Shown here: in pieces, positions 1-8,963 of the stretch
How the letters are laid out: each line of letters starts with the position of its first letter
Numbering within the stretch: position 1 is the first letter of the stretch
NCBI GenBank assembly: GCA_964483245.1
Contig: CAZABP010000062.1
Location: 1 to 24,917, forward strand
DNA: 24,917 bases
DNA from: CAZABP01 sp964483245
Lineage (GTDB): Bacteria; Planctomycetota; UBA1135; UBA2386
Direction of reading: 5' to 3'
The notes under the pieces: model-generated
What the model was told of the DNA's origin: nothing
Databases searched by the model: none
What the model saw: only the letters and a program-made list of their open reading frames with translations
Translations under genes and position numbers: made by a program

Positions 1-1750
<1,750 letters not shown>

Positions 1751-1757
1751 CGGCGAC

Positions 1758-1765
1758 GGATGCTA
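1758..1765 (-). promoter_or_regulatory. Putative -10 element (TAGCATCC) of the molybdopterin subunit gene
   Basis: TAGCATCC on the minus strand, with 9 nt between the hexamer and the ATG at 1750. The same octamer stands before the gene starting at 24709, and related TAnnnTCC octamers precede four other genes. No Shine-Dalgarno sequence is visible before this ATG, so a leaderless transcript is possible. No convincing -35 is seen. Confidence 0.4.
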
Positions 1766-1778
1766 GCGCGCAAGCGCG

Positions 1779-3524
1779 TCAGCGCGCGCGCCGCAAGGTC
1801 ACTTCGAGCTCGGTGTCGAACACCCAGCGTTCCGGACACGGGAGCCGCGTCGTCACGAAGCCATCGGCGCGCAGCCGCAGCACCGCGTGCTCCCCGTGCA
1901 ACGGGACCGCGATCGCGGCGTAGCCGTCGCTGGCGGTCGTCCCGCTGCCGAGCAGCAACGGGGCCGTCAGCCGGCGGTCGTCCTCCAGCAGAGCGCGGCG
2001 CTCGAGTGCCGGTGCGTCCGGTGCGCACTCTCCCTCCGGTAGATCGATGCACTCCACCGTGGCGCCGGCGATCGCGTCACCCTGCTCGTCGCGCGCGACA
2101 ACGTTGATCGCCAGCATCGGGTCGAGCGTGACCGTCACCGACTCCTCGCGGTCGTCGATGTCGACCCAGGTCCGGCGCGACAGGCGTGCACCAGGATCGA
2201 ACGGAAGCACCAACAGCCGGTAGCGGCCGGGCGCCAGGCTCGGCCAGTTGAGCACCGGATCAGCCGAGATCCGCGGCTGCCCGACCGGTGCTCCGTTGGC
2301 GTCGACAAGCTGCATGCCAAAGCCGTCGATCGTGACCGAGACGCGGTCGATCGCGACGCGCACCTGCAGGTGCGAACCCGGCTTGCGCTGCGCCACGAGC
2401 TGAACGGAATCGCGGCCCCAGGGGATCGGACCAGGATCCTGCGCCAACACGAATGGTTCCTGCTCCGCGATCCGGATCCGGATCGGTGGATCGTCGCGGT
2501 CCCCGGCGACGAACGAGAAGCGGCCGGCATCGTCGGTCGTCACGCGGGAAGTCTGTCCGTCGCTGCGCGGCGCGGCACCCTCTGCCGTCAGGATCACGTT
2601 GGGCAGTGGTGCACCGTCGAGGCTCTGCAACACGCCACGGATGGAAAGGCGGGCATGGACCTGCACGTGCAGCACCGGTGGATTCCCCTGCTCCGGCACT
2701 TCGAACCGATCAGGCTCCAGCAATGCGAACGCACGGTCGTCGGAACTGAGCCGGTAGGTCCCCGGGAGTGCGCCGCGGTCGGATGCGAAGCGCCCGTCGG
2801 CCTGCACCAGCAGCCGCAGCACCGTGGAGGTCTCACCCGTGGCGCGCAACCTCGAGCCGGTGCGGACCGGTCGCGCCGTGAGCTGGAACCCGCGCGGCAC
2901 GCTGCCGCCGGGAGCAGTGACGTAGCCCGTGACGCGCGGCGCCGTGCGCAGCCGGATCGTGCCGGCGTCACGGCGTTCGGCCCGTGCAAACGGCTCGATC
3001 CGGCGCTGGTGCATCCCGTGGTCCGACGAATCGACGCTCAGACGGCAAAGGTCGAGCTCGATCGGGACCGGCGACTCTCCCTCCCGCGCGGGCGCCGCGG
3101 CGTCGCGGCGGAACGACTCCGACTGCACCTGGAACTTCGCTGCTTCATCCCCCTGCAGCGCCAGCTCGAACGCGCCGGCGTCGTCGGTCTTCGTCGTCGC
3201 GATTGCGCGGAGGCCTTCGGCAAGCGAGACCCAGGCCTCCAACCGGACCGGGACGCCGGCGAGCGGCTGGTCGGTCGCTGCGTCGAGCACGCGCCCGTGC
3301 AGCGTCGCGAACGGTGGGGCCGACGTGCGCGGTGGTGGAGTCGCAGCCTCGGTCGTCTCCGGCGGCTGCCTGCTTGAGTGTGCAGGCGCTGTCTGCTCGT
3401 TGGTGCTCTGCGCAACGGCGTCCGGCTCGGCCCGCTGCGGTGGCGAACGCCGGCTCACGACGATCACGAGTGCCGCTGCCGCGAGCGCGCAGGCGATCAG
3501 GATCGAGATGCCGCGCCGGTCCAT
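1779..3524 (-). CDS. Membrane-anchored multi-domain beta-sandwich protein (carboxypeptidase-regulatory-like), short paralog D
   Basis: 581 aa. A signal-anchor helix at about residues 5-24 is followed by a Pro/Thr/Ala-rich linker to about 70, then beta-sandwich modules of the carboxypeptidase regulatory-like type, recognisable by starts such as LHGRVLDAATDQPLAGVPV (about 73), VTGYVTAPGGSVP (198), IRGVLQSLDGAPLPNV (298), LQVRVAIDRVSV (392) and INVVARDEQGDAIAGATVEC (476). This is the fourth of four tandem paralogs and the shortest: it stops just after module 5, where the others continue with three more modules and end in an FP-x-GGG signature. It starts 9 bp after the stop of its upstream neighbour, with only a poor ribosome site, so it is probably co-transcribed with it. 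The function is unknown; an extracytoplasmic adhesive or structural role is inferred from the architecture only. Confidence 0.85.
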   Translation of the reverse strand: MDRRGISILIACALAAAALVIVVSRRSPPQRAEPDAVAQSTNEQTAPAHSSRQPPETTEAATPPPRTSAPPFATLHGRVLDAATDQPLAGVPVRLEAWVSLAEGLRAIATTKTDDAGAFELALQGDEAAKFQVQSESFRRDAAAPAREGESPVPIELDLCRLSVDSSDHGMHQRRIEPFARAERRDAGTIRLRTAPRVTGYVTAPGGSVPRGFQLTARPVRTGSRLRATGETSTVLRLLVQADGRFASDRGALPGTYRLSSDDRAFALLEPDRFEVPEQGNPPVLHVQVHARLSIRGVLQSLDGAPLPNVILTAEGAAPRSDGQTSRVTTDDAGRFSFVAGDRDDPPIRIRIAEQEPFVLAQDPGPIPWGRDSVQLVAQRKPGSHLQVRVAIDRVSVTIDGFGMQLVDANGAPVGQPRISADPVLNWPSLAPGRYRLLVLPFDPGARLSRRTWVDIDDREESVTVTLDPMLAINVVARDEQGDAIAGATVECIDLPEGECAPDAPALERRALLEDDRRLTAPLLLGSGTTASDGYAAIAVPLHGEHAVLRLRADGFVTTRLPCPERWVFDTELEVTLRRAR

Positions 3525-3533
3525 CGGATCGGT

Positions 3534-3592
3534 CTACTTGAGGATCACCTCGCGGAACAGCTCACCGCCGCCGCGGGGGAATTCGATCTCGT
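3534..3592 (-). repeat. 59-bp imperfect direct repeat, copy 1 (3' end of paralog C)
   Basis: The last 59 bases of paralog C match the last 59 bases of the remnant at 8667-8725 in 52 of 59 positions (counted by hand, no gaps), in the same orientation. The 3' ends of the other paralogs are much less similar at DNA level, which points to a recent duplication or gene conversion between these two sites. Confidence 0.8.
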
Positions 3593-6083
3593 GAAGGACC
3601 GTGGGTTCGACCGTCACGACGTGGTCATGGCGGCGTGGGCAAGGTCCGAAGACTGCGGTTCCATCGGAGTCCGTGGTGGCCATCAGCAGGAGGCCGGCCA
3701 GACCGACCTGCACGCCGGCGGCGGGTGTGCGGTCTGGCTTCAGCACTCTCACGCGCACGGTGCGGACCGGCACTTCGACGCGGCGCTCGAGCGTCTCACC
3801 GGGGGCGATCGTCCAGACGTCATCGAGCTCGATCTCGCGGGATTGCAGCGCGTCCATGCCGAGGCTGATGGTCGGGACCCAATCCCCAGGTGGTACACCT
3901 TGCAGTTCGAACTGGCCGGAATGTCCCACTCTGGTCGACCATGCGTCACCGTAATGAAACGGGGACAGTTGCAATCCGGGGACTCGCTGCCCCAAGCGCA
4001 AGGTGCAAGCCGGTGGCACCTCACCGCCGAACGAGATCGTGCCACGGACGCGGGCGGCTCGAATGGTGCGCACGTCAATCGTGAGTCGCACAGTCTGGCC
4101 TGCGATCAGTGTCACCGGATCGATGTCCAGCGGCACCGGAGCTCCAAGCCATGCCATGCTGCTGCGGTCTTCGGTGACCGGGAGCACGAGCAGACTCACC
4201 TCCCAAGCTCCGGGCTCGAGCAGGTCGAACTCGAACTGCCCGCTGGCGTCGACGTTGGTGGCCAGCGTCCCTATCCGCCGCCGCAGGAACTCTCGAACGG
4301 TATTGGCCTCCGCTTCGTCCGGCGACCTTGCCGGTGCCAAGCCCCGTTGCGCGCGCGACAGACGGATCTCACTCATCCATGCCGGATCCAGATTCTGCAG
4401 TTCACCGCGCAACGCAGCAGCGGCCAGCAGAGTCAGCGTGACACGTCCGTTGGCATCCCGCGGCCATGGCGCAGCGGCGTGCAATGGAAGATGCCCCGGT
4501 GCTTCGACGAGCAGGATGCCGTCGTTGCCTTGCGTCGGCCCCGACAACGTGCAGTGACCAGTCGCATCGGTCTGCGCCTCTGCGAGTATCAGGCAGTTGC
4601 GGCGTTCCGACTCAACGTCTGCAGGACTGCGCGGCAAGTCGATGCGAACGGTGGAGTAATCCCGCGAGTACGGCCAGTCGACACCCGCGTCGGCGACGCG
4701 AACACGAGCTGCTGCGATGGCGCGTCGCGCAGTGTCTTGCACGCGAACCTCGAGTGGTTCGAGAGCTGCGATCTGCACGAGGCGTTCGGTCGTGCTGCTC
4801 GCGCTGATCTCGACTTTCTGCACGACCACAGGACGGAGGCGAGGGTCCGTCGGGCGCACCGTGCAGTCGTGCGAACCGACCGCGAGTTCATCGATTACTG
4901 CGAACCCCGCAGCGTCGGTGGTGGCCTTGCTCGAGCCGATGCGCACTTGTGCCTCTACCGGTTGCTGCGAGCCCTGGGCGATGACGCGCAGACGCAGCGC
5001 ACCGCGCAGCTTGGGACGCATGACGATCCGGATGTCGGATTGGCCCCAACGGACGGCAGTGGAATCCGCGATCGACTCATGGGCGCTCGAGGAGCAGAGC
5101 ACGTTGACTTCGCCTTCGACCTTGCGGTCTGCGATCAGCTCGAACGTGCCATCCGGCCGGCTCTCCGTGCTCCATGGCTCCCATGAATCGGCGATGGCCC
5201 TCACATCCGCACCTTCGATGGGCTGCCCCTGCTCGTCCACGACGAAGCCGCGCAGTACCGCTGCTTGCGCCAGCACGACACGGAATTGCTGCGACGCGTC
5301 ACGGAACACGAGCTCGGGCGGGGATGCGAGGTATCGCCCCGGCGTGTCGTATTCGGCGAGCCAGGTACCGAAGGCAATCGGCGCATCGCTCGAGAACCGT
5401 CCGTCTGGACCAGTCTCGAGGAACTCGTAGTCGTCGAACAGTCTCGAGGTCAGGAGATTCACGCCCGGCAGGACGACGTCCCTGAGACAAAACGACACAC
5501 CGGAAAGGGGCTGACCCGCCTCGTCCACGACGATGCCGCGGAGCTGCGCGCCGCGCGGAAGGGGGAGTTGGCCGAAGTCGAGGTGCAGAGCCGCAGCGCC
5601 TTCGGCACTTGCGTACGCGATTACGCGCGCCCGGTCGAACCGCGCCACAGAGCAGTAGGCACGTCTGACCTGCGCCGCGTCGGGTGGCAGGTCGATCTGC
5701 AGATCGAACGCTCCGTCTGCGCCGGTAGTGACTTCCTGCTCGACCTCGCGCGTGTCCTCGTCTTCCGCTGCACCCGGTGCCGTGGCCAGCACGATCGTGA
5801 CCTGCACCAGGCAGCCAGCGAGCGGAGCAGCCTCTTCGGCACTCACACAGCGACCGCTGGCTCGGACCGAGGCGACGACTTCGCGGCGCGCCGGTGGTGT
5901 CGTGGGAACGCGAGACGCATCGTCAGGTGGGGCGCCCGCGCTGTCGGCGATCGCCGGGGAGAGGTGCGCATCGCGGCTGCCATCCGGCCGTTGCGTGCCC
6001 GCGAGGGTCCATCCCCACGCGAGCAGAGCAGCCAGCGTGCCGACGAGCAGCACGAGCAGCGCTGATCTCCACGCACGACGCAT
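3534..6083 (-). CDS. Membrane-anchored eight-module beta-sandwich protein, paralog C
   Basis: 849 aa. An N-terminal signal-anchor (residues about 6-29, after MRRAWRS) leads into an acidic/Pro linker and about eight repeated carboxypeptidase-regulatory-like modules. Typical module starts are LRGIVVDEAGQPLSGV (about 190), LRGFVVDEQGQPIEGADV (about 280) and VRVRVLKPDRTPAAGVQV (about 785). The protein ends in EIEFPRGGGELFREVILK, the version of the C-terminal signature closest to the remnant at 8667. The start codon has no clear Shine-Dalgarno sequence, but TAGGCTCC lies 10 nt upstream. The gene looks less GC-rich by eye than the flanking housekeeping genes (an impression, not a computed value). 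It is the third of four tandem paralogs. Function unknown; the modules resemble those used in cell-surface and polymer-binding proteins. Confidence 0.87.
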   Translation of the reverse strand: MRRAWRSALLVLLVGTLAALLAWGWTLAGTQRPDGSRDAHLSPAIADSAGAPPDDASRVPTTPPARREVVASVRASGRCVSAEEAAPLAGCLVQVTIVLATAPGAAEDEDTREVEQEVTTGADGAFDLQIDLPPDAAQVRRAYCSVARFDRARVIAYASAEGAAALHLDFGQLPLPRGAQLRGIVVDEAGQPLSGVSFCLRDVVLPGVNLLTSRLFDDYEFLETGPDGRFSSDAPIAFGTWLAEYDTPGRYLASPPELVFRDASQQFRVVLAQAAVLRGFVVDEQGQPIEGADVRAIADSWEPWSTESRPDGTFELIADRKVEGEVNVLCSSSAHESIADSTAVRWGQSDIRIVMRPKLRGALRLRVIAQGSQQPVEAQVRIGSSKATTDAAGFAVIDELAVGSHDCTVRPTDPRLRPVVVQKVEISASSTTERLVQIAALEPLEVRVQDTARRAIAAARVRVADAGVDWPYSRDYSTVRIDLPRSPADVESERRNCLILAEAQTDATGHCTLSGPTQGNDGILLVEAPGHLPLHAAAPWPRDANGRVTLTLLAAAALRGELQNLDPAWMSEIRLSRAQRGLAPARSPDEAEANTVREFLRRRIGTLATNVDASGQFEFDLLEPGAWEVSLLVLPVTEDRSSMAWLGAPVPLDIDPVTLIAGQTVRLTIDVRTIRAARVRGTISFGGEVPPACTLRLGQRVPGLQLSPFHYGDAWSTRVGHSGQFELQGVPPGDWVPTISLGMDALQSREIELDDVWTIAPGETLERRVEVPVRTVRVRVLKPDRTPAAGVQVGLAGLLLMATTDSDGTAVFGPCPRRHDHVVTVEPTVLHEIEFPRGGGELFREVILK

Positions 6084-6091
6084 CTATTGCG

Positions 6092-6099
6092 GGAGCCTA
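6092..6099 (-). promoter_or_regulatory. Putative -10 element (TAGGCTCC) of paralog C
   Basis: TAGGCTCC on the minus strand with 10 nt between the hexamer and the ATG at 6083. It fits the TAnnnTCC pattern seen before several other genes here. It suggests that paralogs C and D can be transcribed independently of paralog B. Confidence 0.35.
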
Positions 6100-6137
6100 C
6101 TCGAAGCGCGCTGCGCGGCGGCTGCCCGGGTGGCTGC

Positions 6138-6156
6138 GCGACGCATCCTGCGTCGC
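6138..6156 (-). repeat. Perfect hairpin (8-bp stem, 3-nt loop) between paralogs B and C
   Basis: GCGACGCA and TGCGTCGC flank a 3-base loop in the 78-bp gap just downstream of the stop of paralog B. There is no U-tract after it, so it is not a classical intrinsic terminator. It could be an attenuator or an RNA-stabilising structure marking a transcript end before the promoter-like element of paralog C. Confidence 0.45.
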
Positions 6157-6161
6157 CCGGC

Positions 6162-8666
6162 TCACGGCTTCAGCACGACCTCGCGAGTCATGTCACCGCC
6201 GCCGAATGGGAACTCGACCCCGCGCAGCGGCTCCGCGCCCTCGACCATCACATCGACGATCCGCCTTGGGACCAGATCGAAAACCGCCATGCCCTTGTCG
6301 TCTGTCCAGATGGACCGGTCCCGGCTGACGTACACACGGACCTTGCTTGCGCGCGTCCTACCATCCGCGGCCAGCACGCGGATTTGGAGCTGGCGGCGAG
6401 GGAACTCGAAGCTGTGCGACAAGACCTGACCAGCGGCGACCTGCACCGGCTCGTCGAGAAACACGCTGCGGCGCTGCTCGGAGCTGCCGCGGCGCCAGAG
6501 CATCAGGTCGACGGTCCCGGCGGGGACACCTGGGAGCGAGAACGTCCCGTCGGGCGCGACGGTGGCCGGTCCGAAGTAGTTGTACGACGCACCTCCGTTC
6601 CGCTCGTCCACGCAGACCGCCTGGACCTCGAAACCCTCGGCGAGCGCGCCGCCGAGCCGGGCCCGGCCTTCGATCGTGCCGGCAGCGCATCGCGTGGCGT
6701 CGATCTCGAGTCGATTGCCAGCACCCGGCTCGACACGAGCGGTCGCGGGCTCCGGGACGAGCGGCAGGCCGGATCCGCCGCGGCTGCGAGAGCTCACGAG
6801 CAGCGAAACGCGCCAGAGGCCAGGCGTGAGTGACTCGACGTGATACGTCCCATCCTCGGCGACCGGCACGATGACCTGTGCTTGTCCATCCGCATCCGCA
6901 GGCGAGTCACGATCGAGCTGAACTCGCACGCTCCAGGTCGGATGCAGTGGCTTCACGCTGCCGCGCAACGCCGCCCTCGGCAGGAGTTCCACGGTCCACG
7001 GTTGTGGCATTCCAGCCAGCTCGGCCGCGGTCAACATCCGGGTCTCATGTGCGATCGCCCGCACACGGAGCGCGATCTCCTGACGCTGGCGGGGACAGGC
7101 CACCGCGGCCTCGCCGGCGTCATTGGTGACTGCGCTCCCGATGAGGAACGTGGGCCGGTGGGTGGGATCGTTGCTGTGGATCCAGAACGTCTGCGGCGGC
7201 CCGATCCGCATGTCCACCGTGGCCGGTTCGCTGCCCTGTTGGATGCACTCGACCGTCGCCCCGGCAAGTGCCGCCCCGCCGCGCGTGCGCACCCGCACGA
7301 CGACCAGCGGAAGCACCTCGACTGCGACATCGATCGCGGCGCGCTGGCCGGGCGCCAGCTCGAATGGCCCGTGATACGTGGTCTGCACGTCCCGGCGCGC
7401 AGGAACCACGTGCAGCTCGTAGCGCGCGGGCGCGAGTTCGGCGAAGCGTGCCGTGCCGCGCGACGCCTGCGCCTGGTGTTCCACGCGTCCCGTCGGGCGC
7501 GCCAGATTGCGCAGCCGGACCTTGAACGCAGGCAAGGCATCGCGCTCAGCGCCCAGCAGGGCGCGGACTTCGAGGGATGCCGGTGCGCGCGGACGCACGA
7601 CGACTCGCACATCACGCGTGCCCCACTCGACGTTCTTCGGGAAGCTGACCGACTCGTTGCATTCGTCATCGATGCCGAGCTCGAACGATGCGGGCGCGGC
7701 ATCCGTGCGCGCTCGCGCGACGAAGTGCCCCTGTTCATCCGACTTCGTTGCGCCGCGTTCGTCCCCGGCGCGGAAGGCGATCTGGACGCCGGCGACCGCG
7801 CGCCCCGCTTCGTCGACGGTCCGACCGTGGATCTCGGCCTGCCCGCCCAGCACGATCCGCAGGAACAACGTGTCATCGGCCGGCTGCAGCTCGACCTTGG
7901 CGACGGTGGCGTGCGGATAACCGTCGGTGTTGTTCTGGATCGTCCAGTTGCCGCAGTGGTAGACGAACGCTTCGAAGCGCCCGTCCGCGCCCGCGCGGAC
8001 ACCGCGGCCGTGTGCATCGGCGTGGATGAACGTGAGGATGGCGTTGGGGATCGGCGCTCCTTCGGCATCGACGACGATCCCCGCCACGGCGCGGCCGAGC
8101 CCGAGACGCAGCTCGCCGAGGTCCACCTGCTCGCCAGGCTGCAGCGTCTGGCGCGGCGCCCACGCGGCCGCGCGGTTGCGCAGGGGCGGCGTGTAGGCAT
8201 GCCAGGTGCTCGGCACGTCACAGTCGATGCTGTGTGCGAACACGCCTTGCTCGTCGGTCCGGACTCGAACGCGGAGGGCTTCCACGCCGTCGCGTTGGAC
8301 CGTGATCGAGATCTCGATGTCCGCGAGCGGCGATCCGTCTTCCGCGGTCACGGCGCGGCCGCGCACGCCGGTGCGGGTCGGCTTCGTCGTTTGGGATTCG
8401 CTCGTTACGAGTTCGCGGGCGTGCCCGGGATCTGCCGGCTGCGCCTCAGCGGGCGGAGGATCGTTCGTCGCCGTGGGAGCGGGCACCAATGGGGAGGCCG
8501 CGGGCGGAATCGTCGGCTCGCCAAGTGGCAGTGCATCACCGCGGGATGCGAGCATCCAGATGAGCGCCGCCAGAAGCACTGTGAGGCCCAAACCCACGAG
8601 GATCCGCGCCGGCGTTCGATGGACTGGGTCGAGCATGTCGTCGTGGCGGCCAGGAACCGCGCTCAT
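6162..8666 (-). CDS. Membrane-anchored eight-module beta-sandwich protein, paralog B
   Basis: 834 aa. A signal-anchor at about residues 21-42 is followed by a Pro/Ala/Thr linker to about 95, then about eight modules with starts near 98 (GVRGRAVTAEDGSPLADIEI), 193 (VAGIVVDAEGAPIPNA), 281 (IHGRTVDEAGRAVAGVQI), 362, 455 (GGAALAGATVEC), 566, 665 and 765 (LQIRVLAADGRTRAS). The C-terminus is GVEFPFGGGDMTREVVLKP, matching the signature of its paralogs. Its ATG directly follows the TAG of the upstream remnant (TAGATG), and the nearest ribosome-site candidate, GGAG, lies inside the remnant's last codons. A second in-frame ATG at 8636 is an alternative start closer to the membrane helix. Function unknown; anchored in the inner membrane with the modules outside, by inference. 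Confidence 0.87.
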   Translation of the reverse strand: MSAVPGRHDDMLDPVHRTPARILVGLGLTVLLAALIWMLASRGDALPLGEPTIPPAASPLVPAPTATNDPPPAEAQPADPGHARELVTSESQTTKPTRTGVRGRAVTAEDGSPLADIEISITVQRDGVEALRVRVRTDEQGVFAHSIDCDVPSTWHAYTPPLRNRAAAWAPRQTLQPGEQVDLGELRLGLGRAVAGIVVDAEGAPIPNAILTFIHADAHGRGVRAGADGRFEAFVYHCGNWTIQNNTDGYPHATVAKVELQPADDTLFLRIVLGGQAEIHGRTVDEAGRAVAGVQIAFRAGDERGATKSDEQGHFVARARTDAAPASFELGIDDECNESVSFPKNVEWGTRDVRVVVRPRAPASLEVRALLGAERDALPAFKVRLRNLARPTGRVEHQAQASRGTARFAELAPARYELHVVPARRDVQTTYHGPFELAPGQRAAIDVAVEVLPLVVVRVRTRGGAALAGATVECIQQGSEPATVDMRIGPPQTFWIHSNDPTHRPTFLIGSAVTNDAGEAAVACPRQRQEIALRVRAIAHETRMLTAAELAGMPQPWTVELLPRAALRGSVKPLHPTWSVRVQLDRDSPADADGQAQVIVPVAEDGTYHVESLTPGLWRVSLLVSSRSRGGSGLPLVPEPATARVEPGAGNRLEIDATRCAAGTIEGRARLGGALAEGFEVQAVCVDERNGGASYNYFGPATVAPDGTFSLPGVPAGTVDLMLWRRGSSEQRRSVFLDEPVQVAAGQVLSHSFEFPRRQLQIRVLAADGRTRASKVRVYVSRDRSIWTDDKGMAVFDLVPRRIVDVMVEGAEPLRGVEFPFGGGDMTREVVLKP

Positions 8667-8725
8667 CTACTCCAGGATCCCCTCGCGGAACAGCTCACCG
8701 CCACCGTGGGGGAACTGGATCTCGT
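8667..8725 (-). repeat. 59-bp imperfect direct repeat, copy 2 (remnant)
   Basis: 52 of 59 bases identical to 3534-3592, the 3' end of paralog C, same orientation. The two copies are about 5.1 kb apart and flank paralogs B and C, so recombination between them could delete or duplicate that block. Confidence 0.8.
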
Positions 8726-8820
8726 ACTCGGCAAGTGGACCACCGACCAGCAGCGCACCGCGCCGCGCGCTGCAGAGTGCCCGGCATCTCCATCGGCTAC
8801 TAAGAACTGTGCGTGGCGAC
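8667..8820 (-). pseudogene. Frameshifted C-terminal remnant of a fifth paralog
   Basis: The last 25 or so codons read GGPLAEYEIQFPHGGGELFREGILE, clearly the C-terminal signature of the paralogs. Further upstream the homology continues as ARRGALLVGG, then jumps frame to LVADGDAGHSA, which corresponds to the TDSDGTAVF...PRR segment of paralog C. No start codon or body is left: from 8821 to the stop of paralog A at 8964 nothing recognisable is seen. The remnant's 3' end supplies the only ribosome-site candidate for paralog B, which could explain why this part survives. An 89-residue reading frame covers the area but its N-terminal half (Arg-rich, no homology) looks non-coding. Confidence 0.75.
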
Positions 8821-8963
8821 CGACGCTGTGACGGGACGGCGCGCCTCCGTCCCCAGGAACGCAACCGCGGGCGGGTCGGTTCAGGGGTCAGGCGAAGCGG
8901 AGGCGCGCGCCACCGCAACCGCTCGATCCCACGCACCGAGCAGGAGGTCGGCGCCGGATGGGC

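Noticed and set aside
1766..1790. CGCGC-rich inverted repeats between paralog D and the Mo gene as a terminator
   Set aside because: Simple alternating GC sequence with several equivalent pairings and no U-tract; it also overlaps the -10-like element.
3378..5186. Plus-strand open frame of about 600 codons opposite paralogs C and D
   Set aside because: No recognisable domain; the minus-strand frame has the membrane anchor, module pattern and C-terminal signature.
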